A stretch of 64,000 nt of DNA from Moniliella sp. 'wahieum'. Lineage: Eukaryota; Basidiomycota; Moniliellomycetes; Moniliellales; Moniliellaceae. Of this stretch, positions 22,398 to 31,725 are shown in pieces. Both the position numbers and the translations under genes were made by a program. The stretch spans positions 248,001 to 312,000 of the forward strand of contig RSEE01000052.1 in NCBI GenBank assembly GCA_003971905.1, read 5' to 3'. The notes under the pieces are model-generated. The model worked only from the letters and a program-made list of their open reading frames with translations, had not been told where the DNA came from and searched no databases. Numbering within the stretch: position 1 is the first letter of the stretch; every line of letters begins with the position of its first letter.

Positions 22398-23967
22398 TTA
22401 AAGGTGTTTGTAGATGCCTGGTCCCAGCGCGTCTTGGTCATGGCCGCAATGATGGCGGAGCCTACGCCCGAACCTCGGCCTGGTAGAGCTTGATCTTGGC
22501 GCCGTTGGTAGGGCCAAAGATATCGACCAGGGCGGCGGCGAGGCGTTCGGGGAAGCCAGGGTACTTGCCAAACAAGCTTCCGTCTGCGCCCACACCGCAC
22601 CCCACCTCGATCAGGCCCATCTTGGTCACCAGCGCGGCGATGCCGCACGCCGACAGCCGTGCGGCGCGTGTGCCGATCAGTTGGGCCAACGAACGGAAAA
22701 ATTGCCGTTCTTCCAATGACGTCTCCAGCCGAAAAAGTGGGCAAAGAGGCCAGTGATCGTCAGCAGTTCCGGCGTCGGGTCGGCCTCCATGAGGGAGAGG
22801 AAGGCCGTGTCAAAGACAAAGGGCGAGTCGAGCTTGTACGTGTTCTGGCCGACAAACAGGTCGCTGGCGTCGATCATCTCCATCAGGCACAAGCGGAACA
22901 GCTCGCCAAGGTACAGGCCAGCAATCATCTTTTCGTACACTTGCTGCGTCGGCTTGTTGGAGGTCATGTCGATCGTCACGTCGTAGGGCGTGCGCGGCGG
23001 TACTGAGGATGGTACGAATCGAACGCGCCATATTCGCAGTTGATGGCCATCTCCTCCGATTCGTTCACCTCGGGTGGACCTTGGTAAACTTGGGGATGTT
23101 GGCAATGCGTTCCATGTAGGCCGCATTGCATCCCGTGCCAAAGATGCAGGCAATCTTTACGTCCGGGTTGGTGTAGTGGGAGGCAATCAGGGTACCGGTG
23201 GTGTCGTTGATAAGAGAGATGAGGCGGATGGGGATGTTGAACTTCTTGAGCGACGCACGGAACATGGCCGCCACGTCCATGCCCTCCGTGTTGGGGTTGC
23301 CAAAGCCCTTGGTCCAGCGGACGAGGCGGCCATGGTCAATCTTGTCCTGCTCCATGGGGTAGGAAAAGGTGAATCCGAGCGGCAAGCGGTGCTCGAGGTC
23401 GGCCGTGCCATCGGGCCGCTTGGGAATGTTTTCCTCCACAAACGTGCCGAGGCACTGGGCGCAAAAGTCAAACAATTCCGACCCCTCGCAATGCTTTTGT
23501 TGCTCCGTAAGCTTGAACTTGGACTGGGTCACCTCAAACGCGCGGTCGCCCTTGAGCTCAACGAGACAGACACGCAAGTTGGTACCACCAAGGTCGAGGG
23601 CGAGGTACTGGCCAGACTCCATGCCAGTCGGGAAGCCAAACACATACGCCGGAAACATCTGGACTGTCTGGCCTTCTTGTTGAGCCCATTCTGCAGGACC
23701 GAGACAAAGTTGCCGGTAATCTCCTTGAGCTTCTCGGGCGTGATGGTAAAGAGGTCGGTGTACTTGGCCAGAGGCGGTCGAGGGGTTCGGGCGGGCGTGC
23801 TGTGCCAGGGGCTCGAGGTCGACTTGAAGGTGACCTGCGGGGGGGGGGGGTGAGGGTGGTCAGTGCGCTGCGCATAGGAGGGGCGGCGGACGGGGGGAGG
23901 GACGTACGTGCTCGAAGCTGGGGGTGCCCGGGCGCGAGGGCGGGTGGGAACGCGGGGTGGAGGACAT
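22398..23967 (-). CDS. Hexokinase, frame-broken
   Basis: Phosphorylates glucose, fructose or mannose to the 6-phosphate with ATP, the entry step of glycolysis. Exon 1 (23967-23908) encodes MSSTPRSHPPSRPGTPSFEH. Intron 23835-23907 (73 nt, GTACGT donor). Then AKYTDLFTITPEKLKEIT, MFPAYVFGFPTGMESG, the phosphate-1 loop LALDLGGTNLRVCLVEL, LPLGFTFSYPMEQ, the sugar-binding RLVRWTKGF, LISLINDTTGTLIASHY with the catalytic Asp, IFGTGCNAAYME, EMAINCEYGAF, YEKMIAGLYLGELFR, and C-terminal VGCGVGADGSLFGKYPGF with GSGVGSAIIAAMTKTR. The natural ending is probably GIYKHL with a TAA at 22398. Breaks near 23770, 23075, 23005, 22735, 22465 and 22425. I cannot tell hexokinase from a regulatory paralogue. Confidence 0.9.
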
Positions 23968-24325
23968 GGGCAGTGGGAAGAGCGAGGAGGAGATAGAAGA
24001 GAAGAAGAGAGAGAGAGAGAGAGGAGAGAAAAGAGAGAGAGTAGATAGGGGCAAAGGAAAGACGATGGGGCTGGGGTAGACGGGGGAGCGGCTGAGGCAG
24101 GCGAGATGGAGGGGGGCGCTCAGGTTGGCTGATGCGTTGGTGGTGCGAGAAGGGGAGGTTGTGAGGCCCAAGCAAACCCATGCACAGTCACCCCGTCCGC
24201 TCAGCTCTGCGATCATTCGAGCTGGCTGCTTAGCTTAGCGGCGTGGGTTGGTGTGCCAGCTGTGCTCTGACGCCGCGTGTGGGATGGGGAGCGGCGCTGG
24301 GCGCGCTGAGGCTGGCCGCTGGGCA

Positions 24326-24386
24326 TGCGAGCAGCAGCAGCAGCAGCCGCAGCAGCACCAGCAGCACCAGCACCAGCACCGCACCA
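24326..24386. repeat. GCA/CCA trinucleotide microsatellite
   Basis: About 20 units of AGCAGC/ACCAGC type in the hexokinase upstream region. Confidence 0.75.
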
Positions 24387-26353
24387 CCCCAGCAGTTGAT
24401 TTGTGGCAGCACATGTGGTTCAATTCACTCGCGTCCTCATGCACCGCCGAGCCCCAGCAGCACAGGACAGCACTCGGCCTCAGCTATCTCCGCTACACGG
24501 CCAGAAAAACTGCTCGGCCACAGCGGTGTGCTGCCCCCAGTCGCCCGCCGCCTCCCTCGGCCAAAGTCGATCGAGTTGCGCCGCAGCTAAGTCAAACCAG
24601 CAGCACGTGACCTGCACCCACACTCGTCCCCTGCCCGCCTCCGCTCTTCGGCTCAGCTCCATTCGGCGGCGGGGCGGCGGTCTCGGTCCTCGCTGCTGCG
24701 TCGGTTGGGCTGCCCGCGCCCAGCCCAGCCAGCGTTGCAGCGAGCCATCGCTAGCCACAGCCCAGCCATACGAGCCAGGTACCGAATATGTGGCAACGCG
24801 TGACGAGTGGCGGATACTACCGCCAACCTACGAACCAGTTCAGTTTAGTTAATTCTTCAGGTAAATTAAGTAAAGCTAAAGTTCCTACGGACTAACTGAA
24901 CTTCCTACCGACTAGGTAGAGGTCTCATGCTTCGACGCGTGGCTTGCTCGTTGTGAATTGGGTTGGAGGACAGGGGACCGAGAGCGGCGACGCGAGACGT
25001 TGGACCTGGCGGACGTACGGGGAGCCGGACGCTGGAGCTGGGAGGGCGAAATGAGACAGCCTCCACGTCGCCAAGCCGGTGCAATGGAACGCTGGAATGC
25101 AATGTTGAAGGCATCCGATTTGAAGTTTCACGTTTGAATTCGGACCTGCAATCGCGGTGTGGGGCCCCACCTCTCGGTCACGCGCGATGATCGATGACGC
25201 AGCCGACATGGTTTGTCGCCCGCAGCAGCACCACAAAACTGCCGCAGCAGTGCCACGTGACATGCGTGACAAGTGGTGCATGTGACACTGTGACATGTGA
25301 TGTTGACATAGTGCGTGCGTGCACATGACGTCACTTCGATCGAGACGCTACAGTCAGGAAGCAGGCGAGTCGTCACTGCATCAGCACATATCAGTAACTC
25401 GGTGCATCCTACTCTGTTCCACTCCATAATGTCCTTTGCTCGGCCCGTCCTGCAAATGTCACAACCCCTCGATCATCATCCGCGCTGCCGACAGCAGCAC
25501 CATGTCGTCATGATGCCCCATTGGATCGAAGAGGATCCCACTCCGGAAAAGTAGTATCAGCAGCACTCCTTTTGGCTGGCTGCCAGATCCCGCGTATACC
25601 ACAGCAACCTATCGTCATCCTCCGTCTTCGTCATTGACAGCCCCCAACACCGCTGCCGCAATGTTTTTCCCCACATGCAGAGCACGCCTCCATGCCTGCT
25701 CTCTTGCCACTCTCCGCGGTGTGGCACGTATGCCCCCACACCCCGCTTTGCTGGCCTCTCTTGTGCCTCTCTATCTCTCTCTCCTCACGCCCTTCCATGG
25801 TCCCAACGGATGGGCCAGTCGTAGAGAATGGGATCGGCGATGATCAATGATGCGTGGAAGACGCAAAACGGGTACACATCTCGGATCAACACGCATCTCA
25901 GTGCCATCGGCCGTACCCTGCCACACGCCCACGCCTGCTCTCCTTTGGCCTGCTAAGGAGAGCTCTATATGTTGCCTCCCCCGTCCCTTCCCCGTGGGGA
26001 GGGGAAGAAAGGATGAAGGCACAGGACAAGAGCTCCACAGGTGGCAATACTGCTTCTACCAGACTTAGCGCAAGTGATCTCGCGATCCGCACTCCCTTCC
26101 CGCCGTTGTGGTCATTCACATGCACATGCCACCGATGGGCCAGAGGCTGGCCTGGCCCAATTCCACTCCAAACGCTTCACCGATCTTGGCAGAGACGCGG
26201 CCCGGCCCAATCCAGCTACCCCCGTAGGTCGCAGTACAACAGGGCAGACGGGCCCATGAGGTGCTTGCTCAATTGTAGGGCGGTTGGGGATATAGTGCAT
26301 GGCTGAGCCGTGCACGCAAAATGACGGCGATTCTCGTCTTGCCCCTGAGAGGA

Positions 26354-26376
26354 TGGGGGGGTATATATACCCCCAT
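26354..26376 (+). promoter_or_regulatory. Palindromic TATA element of GRG-1
   Basis: GGGG-GTATATATAC-CCCC is an 18-bp perfect palindrome at 26357-26374, flanked by ATGGG on one side and CATCC on the other, 100-118 bases before the ATG. It is followed by a CT-rich leader of about 90 bases, a layout common in strongly expressed fungal genes. Confidence 0.6.
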
Positions 26377-26474
26377 CCCCCTTCCGTCTAGCCGCTCCTC
26401 TACCACACTACCCTCCACTCCACCCTACCCCCTACCGCTACCACTACCGCTACTACACTTTCACCACTACAACA

Positions 26475-26810
26475 ATGGCGGACACCATCAAGAAGTATGT
26501 TGGCCTTCACATTCTACCGTGTCGTTTCCTCCGCACAAGCGCCTTCTTCCCACATCGCGCGCATGGCGAGGCTCGAAACCGAGTATATACTGACATATGA
26601 CTCATCCTCAGCGCGATCAACTCGGCCAGCGAGACGGTGCAGCAGTACGCGTCGGGCGCTTCGAAGGAGGCCAACAAGAATGTGGCCAAGGACGACGATG
26701 CCAGCCTTGGCACCCGCGCTGGTGCGGCCAAGGACGCTGTCGTGGACAAGTTTAACGAGACGAAGCACGACGCCTCGGCTTCGGCCAACAAGGATGCTGC
26801 TTTCAACTAA
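26475..26810 (+). CDS. GRG-1/CCG-1 family glucose-repressible stress protein
   Basis: Homologue of Neurospora grg-1/ccg-1, a small abundant protein induced by glucose starvation, clock and stress; its biochemical role is unknown. Exon 1 26475-26494, intron 26495-26611 (117 nt, GTATGT...CAG), exon 2 26612-26810. The spliced product has 72 residues: MADTIKNAINSASETVQQ, then the family signature SGASKEANKNVAKD, then TRAGAAKDAVVDKF with a C-terminal NKDAAFN. It is hydrophilic, Ala/Lys/Asp-rich and has no Cys or Trp, as expected. No frame break. The leader is CT-rich with ACAACAATGG at the start. Regulation by glucose is expected from the family and not shown here. Confidence 0.92.
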
Positions 26811-27902
26811 GCTCCCTCTCTTCCCCTGGGGATCCCGTTGCTGTCGGGTTGAGTATAATATGTGGGGGTCGTGCTAGTAACCATGCCAATTTCTCCACAC
26901 CTTTATGTGCAACTTTGTTACTTAGGCCAATGCGTTGCAGTACAGGAGGCAAAGGCAGAGATCGGTCTTGTAGAAAGAGATCACTTGCTCTCGTCATAAC
27001 ACTTATCCAAGCAGATCTATTTGAAAAGGTTTTTAGGAACGTTACCTGGAAATAGGGCATCAGAAGACGACGCCATTCCAGTAATACAGGGCGAGCGAGT
27101 GCTACTACGGTTAGCAAAATGACGTTGTTACGAGTGCAAGAACAATATGATACCGCGGCACCGGTTGCGTTTTTGTTTGTCTACAGATGCCGATTTGTCC
27201 ACCCGTCAGATGTCAGATGTCAGATGTCAGATGTCAGAGGCTTCCCCAAATGTTGACTTCGTTCGCTTAACGACACCATTCTCCCTCTGCAGACATTTCA
27301 CTGCAATACATGTGGGTGGTTGTCAACCTTGTTGGTTTGTGCACACTCTCAAAAGACCCCATAGAACACCTCTATGGAAAGTCTTGGAGGATTATCGAGA
27401 TTACTGATTAGGACCACAATACTAAGTTTCCACGGATGAATGTCGCACATTCAAGCGCCTCGCGGTAGATCGATTATTTCGATTAGTTGTTATACCCAAT
27501 CCTCTGCGCATGTACCCTCTAACGAGACCCCGTTACCCACGGCAGAGGGTACGGGCGGGAGTGACAAAAACCTACCATTGACGCGCTTTTTGTGGGGGGT
27601 ATACGGCAGTTAAACCACCACACCGCTGGAGAGGGCTGAGCAATAACACAAGGTCTGTGGACGAAGAAGTCTCAAACTCTAGGACGCGTCATGTATGTGT
27701 AGGTAGAGGCTAAAAGAGAGAGTTATACGAGACCCGAACCAGATTGCTAAAAAGGAGCACTACGCCAACAGTTGGGTTCCTACATGTTCATCTAATGAAG
27801 ACCAATTTGTCTGCTTTAGCAGCTACAATGCCAAGCTGCACAAAGGAAAGATGGCACAAGTCAGTCATGTGGATCAGATGAGGCGTAGGAAAGAGCAACA
27901 TA
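26811..27902. other. Intergenic between GRG-1 and PSMA2, converging 3' ends
   Basis: No gene recognised. It holds a heptamer repeat at 27205. Confidence 0.45.
27205..27237. repeat. GTCAGAT heptamer array
   Basis: Four perfect tandem GTCAGAT units plus a partial one. A related GACAGAT array lies at 46684. Confidence 0.85.
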
Positions 27903-28640
27903 CTAGTCCTTGATCTCGCTCTCTGTCAATTTGCGAAAGGTGGGGATGGGTTTGGTACCTGCTGGTACGTCTTCCACGTTCATGTCGGAAATGATGCCAA
28001 TCTCAATCGTCTTTTCCGTCATCTGACCCTCAAACCCTTCCTTGAGGGTGAGGAGGGCGGTGTGGATGGCGTCTTCGAGGGAAATGTCGTCGTTGTACCG
28101 CTTCTCGAGGAAGGTCTTGGCAATGGTCATGTTCTTGCCAATCGCGGTCGCTTTCCATTGGAAAAAGGAGCCAGAGGGATCCACCTGGTACAGTGTTGGG
28201 CCTCGCACCTCATCGTAGCCGGCCACAAGCAAACTGACGCCAAACGGACGCACACCGCCGCGCTGGGTAGACTCTTGCATGATGCGTGCAATCTCTTCGA
28301 CCAGCACGGCCGTGGGAGGGAACTCGCCATAGATCTTCCAGTACGCCTGGGCCGCCTTGCGTGCCTGGGCAAGCAGGACCCGGAAGTCAGGCCCCATACC
28401 AGCATACACAATGCCAACGGTGGGGCAGACCAGGGCCACCTTCTCCAACGCACTGTCGTCCACCAACGGGCTGGGCATGCGCTTCTCGGACGCAATCACC
28501 ACGGCGCCCTCGGCGCGGATGCCAAGCGAGGTGGCGCCGCTGCCAACCGCAGCAAGCGCATGGTCAATCTGGCCCAGCTTGCCCGAGGGGCTGAAGGTGG
28601 TGAGGGAGAAGCTGTATGCGCCTTCGCCGCCGGCCGACAT
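27903..28640 (-). CDS. PRE8: 20S proteasome subunit alpha-2
   Basis: Structural alpha-ring subunit of the 20S proteasome core (PSMA2 in animals, Pre8 in yeast). 245 residues; usual length about 250. It begins [22 protein letters not shown], the alpha-ring N-terminal gate signature, then [45 protein letters not shown] with the PFG motif, [23 protein letters not shown] and a C-terminal LTESEIKD. The ATG at 28640 is chosen because it precedes the conserved start; the open frame continues 123 bases upstream without similarity. The usual QIEYAL reads QIDHAL. No intron, no frame break. Shares a 524-base divergent promoter with ISU1. Confidence 0.96.
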   Translation of the reverse strand: MSAGGEGAYSFSLTTFSPSGKLGQIDHALAAVGSGATSLGIRAEGAVVIASEKRMPSPLVDDSALEKVALVCPTVGIVYAGMGPDFRVLLAQARKAAQAYWKIYGEFPPTAVLVEEIARIMQESTQRGGVRPFGVSLLVAGYDEVRGPTLYQVDPSGSFFQWKATAIGKNMTIAKTFLEKRYNDDISLEDAIHTALLTLKEGFEGQMTEKTIEIGIISDMNVEDVPAGTKPIPTFRKLTESEIKD

Positions 28641-28791
28641 GGTTGGTTGAGCCGAGGGAGCGGGTGCGGTGTCCCGACACGCGCCCCGCAGGCAACCAAG
28701 CGCACGCGGCCCCACGTCACGTCGTGCCTGTGCTGGGTCGGAGGCGAGCGCCCACGGTCTCATTCCGCTCGCAGCTCCGCCCTGCCGATGT

Positions 28792-28811
28792 CACGTGTTT
28801 ACGGTCACGTG
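28792..28811. promoter_or_regulatory. Paired CACGTG E-boxes between PSMA2 and ISU1
   Basis: TCACGTG at 28791 and TCACGTGAT at 28805, centres 14 bases apart, in the 524-base divergent promoter. This is the core site of Cbf1-type bHLH factors. A CTGAGCTCAG/GGCCTGAG palindrome cluster follows at 28845-28885. Confidence 0.55.
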
Positions 28812-29164
28812 ATGCGCTAAGAACCCAGCTGATGGGTCCCTCCTTGAGCTCAGGCTGATGGCCTGAGGGCCTGAGCTCAGGCCTGAAATTGAATCGGATC
28901 GATTACCAAAGCCGGACCAATTAATCTGATGCGGCATGGTGCCGAGGACTGCTTGCGGCCGAACCAGCGCAGCTGCGCGTCAGATCGGCAGATGTCCGAT
29001 CGCAGATCTCCGAGACCACACAGAGCGGACAATATCCGCTGCAGTTTCCAGCCCTCCAAAGCCCGCGGAAACAACTGCTGAACCGGGCAGGCGCAACGAT
29101 TATTGTGCGCTAGCTGTCCGATACGCACGGCCGGTGTCCCCACCACCTCTTCTGCTTGGCTGCC

Positions 29165-29857
29165 ATGGTTGTCGCTCGCTTTGCTCCTGCATTTGCTCGT
29201 GCTGCTGGCCCATCTGCCCTGCGCCCCATGGCGGGCATGGTGCGCGCCACCACGCGCCCGGCCCTCGCCTCCGCCCGTCCGACGGCGCTGGCGGTGGCGC
29301 GGGCGTACCACGACAAGGTCATTGACCACGTACGTGTTCTGCTGCCTCGGTTGACTCGTGTTGGGTGGCGATACTGACGGGTACGGTAGTACGAAAACCC
29401 TCGGAACGTGGGTTCGTTCAACAAGAAGGATGCCGATGTGGGCATTGGCCTCGTTGGTGCACCGGCGTGCGGCGACGTGATGAAGTTGTCCATCCGGGTC
29501 AATGAACAGGGCATCATTTCCGACGTGCGGTTCAAGACGTTTGGCTGCGGCAGTGCCATTGCTTCCTCGTCGTACATGACCGAGCGGGTCAAGGGCATGA
29601 CGCTCGAAGAGGCTGGCGGGATCAAGAATACGGAGATTGCCAAGGAACTGTGCTTGCCGCCCGTCAAACTGCACTGCTCCATGCTGGCCGAGGATGCGAT
29701 CAAGTCGGCGATCCGCAACTACAAGGCCAAACGGGATGCATCGGGCATCACCGCAGCGGGCCACATTGACGTGGAACAGTCGGCTACCACGGAGAGACAA
29801 CGACGAGCGTGCATGTCGGCTCCTCGGCTCAGCAGCCATGCGCCGGCCCAGGCTTGA
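29165..29857 (+). CDS. ISU1: Mitochondrial iron-sulfur cluster scaffold ISU1/ISCU
   Basis: Scaffold on which [2Fe-2S] clusters are built in the mitochondrial matrix with Nfs1/Isd11 and frataxin. Exon 1 29165-29329 encodes an Arg/Ala-rich presequence (MVVARFAPAFARAAG...) ending AYHDKVIDH. Intron 29330-29389 (60 nt, GTACGT...TAG). Exon 2 29390-29857 starts YENPRNVGSFNKKD. Three ligand cysteines lie in GAPACGDVMK, KTFGCGSAIASSS and KLHCSMLAEDA, and LPPVKLHC is the Hsp70-binding type motif (LPPVK). 210 residues; the C-terminal 30 residues after AAGHID are a longer tail than in most homologues and end SHAPAQA. No frame break. Confidence 0.95.
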
Positions 29858-31725
29858 ACTGAACACCGCACTTTCTCCCTCACCGCACAGGACCTTCTTT
29901 GCACAGCCTCATTACTATTACCTCTATTTCCGAACGCCCTGTGTGCCTGCCTTGTCCAGGCTTTTTCTTGTTATGCGGGCGCCGACTCTATTTGATCGTT
30001 GGGGGCGGGGACGCTTGGCATCTCACGCCCGGCTCACGAGCTGTTGAGCTGGGACGACTGCGTCCCGAGAAGGAGGCTGAACATGTTGAGCTCCCTTGCC
30101 CTTGGCGCGGGTGGGCGTGGCAGCTGCTGCTGCCTGCGCCGCCCGTCTGTACACTAGTCCACTATTCGAAGCATCTGTTCTTTCAATGCTCTGTGGGTGG
30201 GGAGGGGGGCGTGGGGACACGTAGAAGGGGGGCAAGGCAGTCGACACAGGCAACTTGGTGGCATGATATTAAGAGAGGCTGGACTGGGTGAGGTAGGGCT
30301 GCGGGTGTCGAAGCCAGCACGGGGCAGCAGAGACGGTAGTTGCGCTGGCGAAGCCGAAGTAGACCGGCACCGCTGCCCTACCGCCAACAGGGCCGCCGCC
30401 CTCCTCTCCCGTGCGCATCGCGGTATTGCTACTAACCAGGCGTCCGTACCTTCCACTCCACTTTCGATCGATTCGCCGTTCGCATGGAACGCCTACCAAC
30501 CAGCTCTGCCCCCGATCCTCCGGCCGAATCCGTCCCCTCGCCCACCTAGGCCACAGAAGCCACCAACCGCTGGCCCCTCCTGTCCACAGCCGCCCGCACG
30601 CCGGCCTTGGCCACCGCCTGGGAACACAACCAACCACTCGTCCAGATTCACATTCTCCCTCCCCGCCGCCAGCTGCACAAACAGCGAGAACGGCTACTGG
30701 GACAAATGCGTGTTTCTCCGGCTCCGGGCCCGTTAGCAGCGACGCTAACATACCAAGCTACTACCCGTTCCATCGTCTGTTGCGACCCGAAAAGCTTGCT
30801 CCCTCTCCTCCCGCACCCCATGTTTCTCCCCGTCGCTGCTCGAATAAAGGCGAGATTGCATTGGAGCATGTCGTCAAGAAGAGAGGGTTTCGCATCTTGC
30901 CCGTGGGTGGGCGGCCTGTTGAGGAGGTGGGGGCGTTGTGAGTATGATGGCCTATTAGGTGGTTGTTTCGATGAAGTGATGATTGATGCCTCGTCTGCAT
31001 TATCCCTCTGTTTGTTCTTGGTATATTGCCCAAGGGCGCAAAGAGCAACAAGAAACGCTGGATTTCGACGCGGCGTGACACGATGACCCGTGCCCCGCCC
31101 CTGCTCCAACGTCGACTTCACCAGCACGCCCAGTTTGACCCTGCTCGTAGCCGGCGGTTCAAGTCCCAAGCGCATGTGGATGAACTTTACCAGCTTTCCA
31201 GCGCATCAACCTCGACCGGAATGGCGAGTTTGTTCCAACGTCGGGCGCGAGGGCCAGCATTCAATGCTGTCCAACGGGAACCCTCATTTAGCAACTGTTG
31301 ATATGTTGCCCTACTATCCGTCAGCAGTTAGTCGACTCCCGCATCAGTAGTGTTCGCCGAGACCTACTGTGACCTCGCCCCCGTGGGATCCAACGCGAAT
31401 CCCATCTAGGTTCGCTTGCCTTCCTCATTCCCCGACACAACAGCGTTTGGGGCACCATGGCGGTACTGCAACCAGGGTCATCTCACCACTCTCAGTGAGC
31501 ACTCAGTAGTCACACAAGTGCCACAGGGGCAGCCATGGTAACCCCTGCGCTCTTCACGAATGTTTCCTGCCTGTCCTATAAGTTGGCTCTCAAGGTGGTC
31601 AGGCGTATGGGATGGATGCAGAGGCTAGATATACAATGCGGGTCCAAATGGACAAATAAGGCACATCAACAACGTAGGGGAGATGCTTGAATAAAGGGAA
31701 GAAGGAGCCAGGGCCCTGCCCCGGA
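29858..31725. other. Mostly uncharacterised region between ISU1 and GEN1
   Basis: No confident gene apart from the weak candidate at 30484. Right of 31350 it is the 3' flank of the GEN1-like gene. Confidence 0.35.
30484..31000 (+). CDS. Possible short unknown gene, frame-broken
   Basis: I do not recognise this. An ATG at 30484 starts MERLPTSSAPDPPAESVPSP. Coding-like stretches continue in shifting frames: ALATAWEHNQPLVQIHI, FTFSLPAASCTNSENGYWD, and NIPSYYPFHRLLRPEKL with VVKKRGFRILPVGG. They resemble the split pattern of the real genes here more than random frames. The ends are uncertain, and it may be non-coding. Confidence 0.22.

Larger units (their letters stand above)
23968..26474. other. 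Long intergenic region between hexokinase and GRG-1
   Basis: 2.5 kb with no conserved gene. It contains a (GCA/CCA)n microsatellite near 24326-24386, single CACGTG sites at 24604 and 25254, and a stretch dense in CATGTGAC/GTGACA words at 25250-25310. The last 120 bases are the GRG-1 promoter. Confidence 0.45.

Noticed and set aside
24243..24610. Polyglutamine-type protein from the GCA microsatellite
   Set aside because: Open frames there are short and overlap on both strands; no conserved sequence on either side of the repeat.
28062..28820. Long plus-strand open frame over the proteasome gene (252 codons)
   Set aside because: Antisense shadow of an intact conserved gene.
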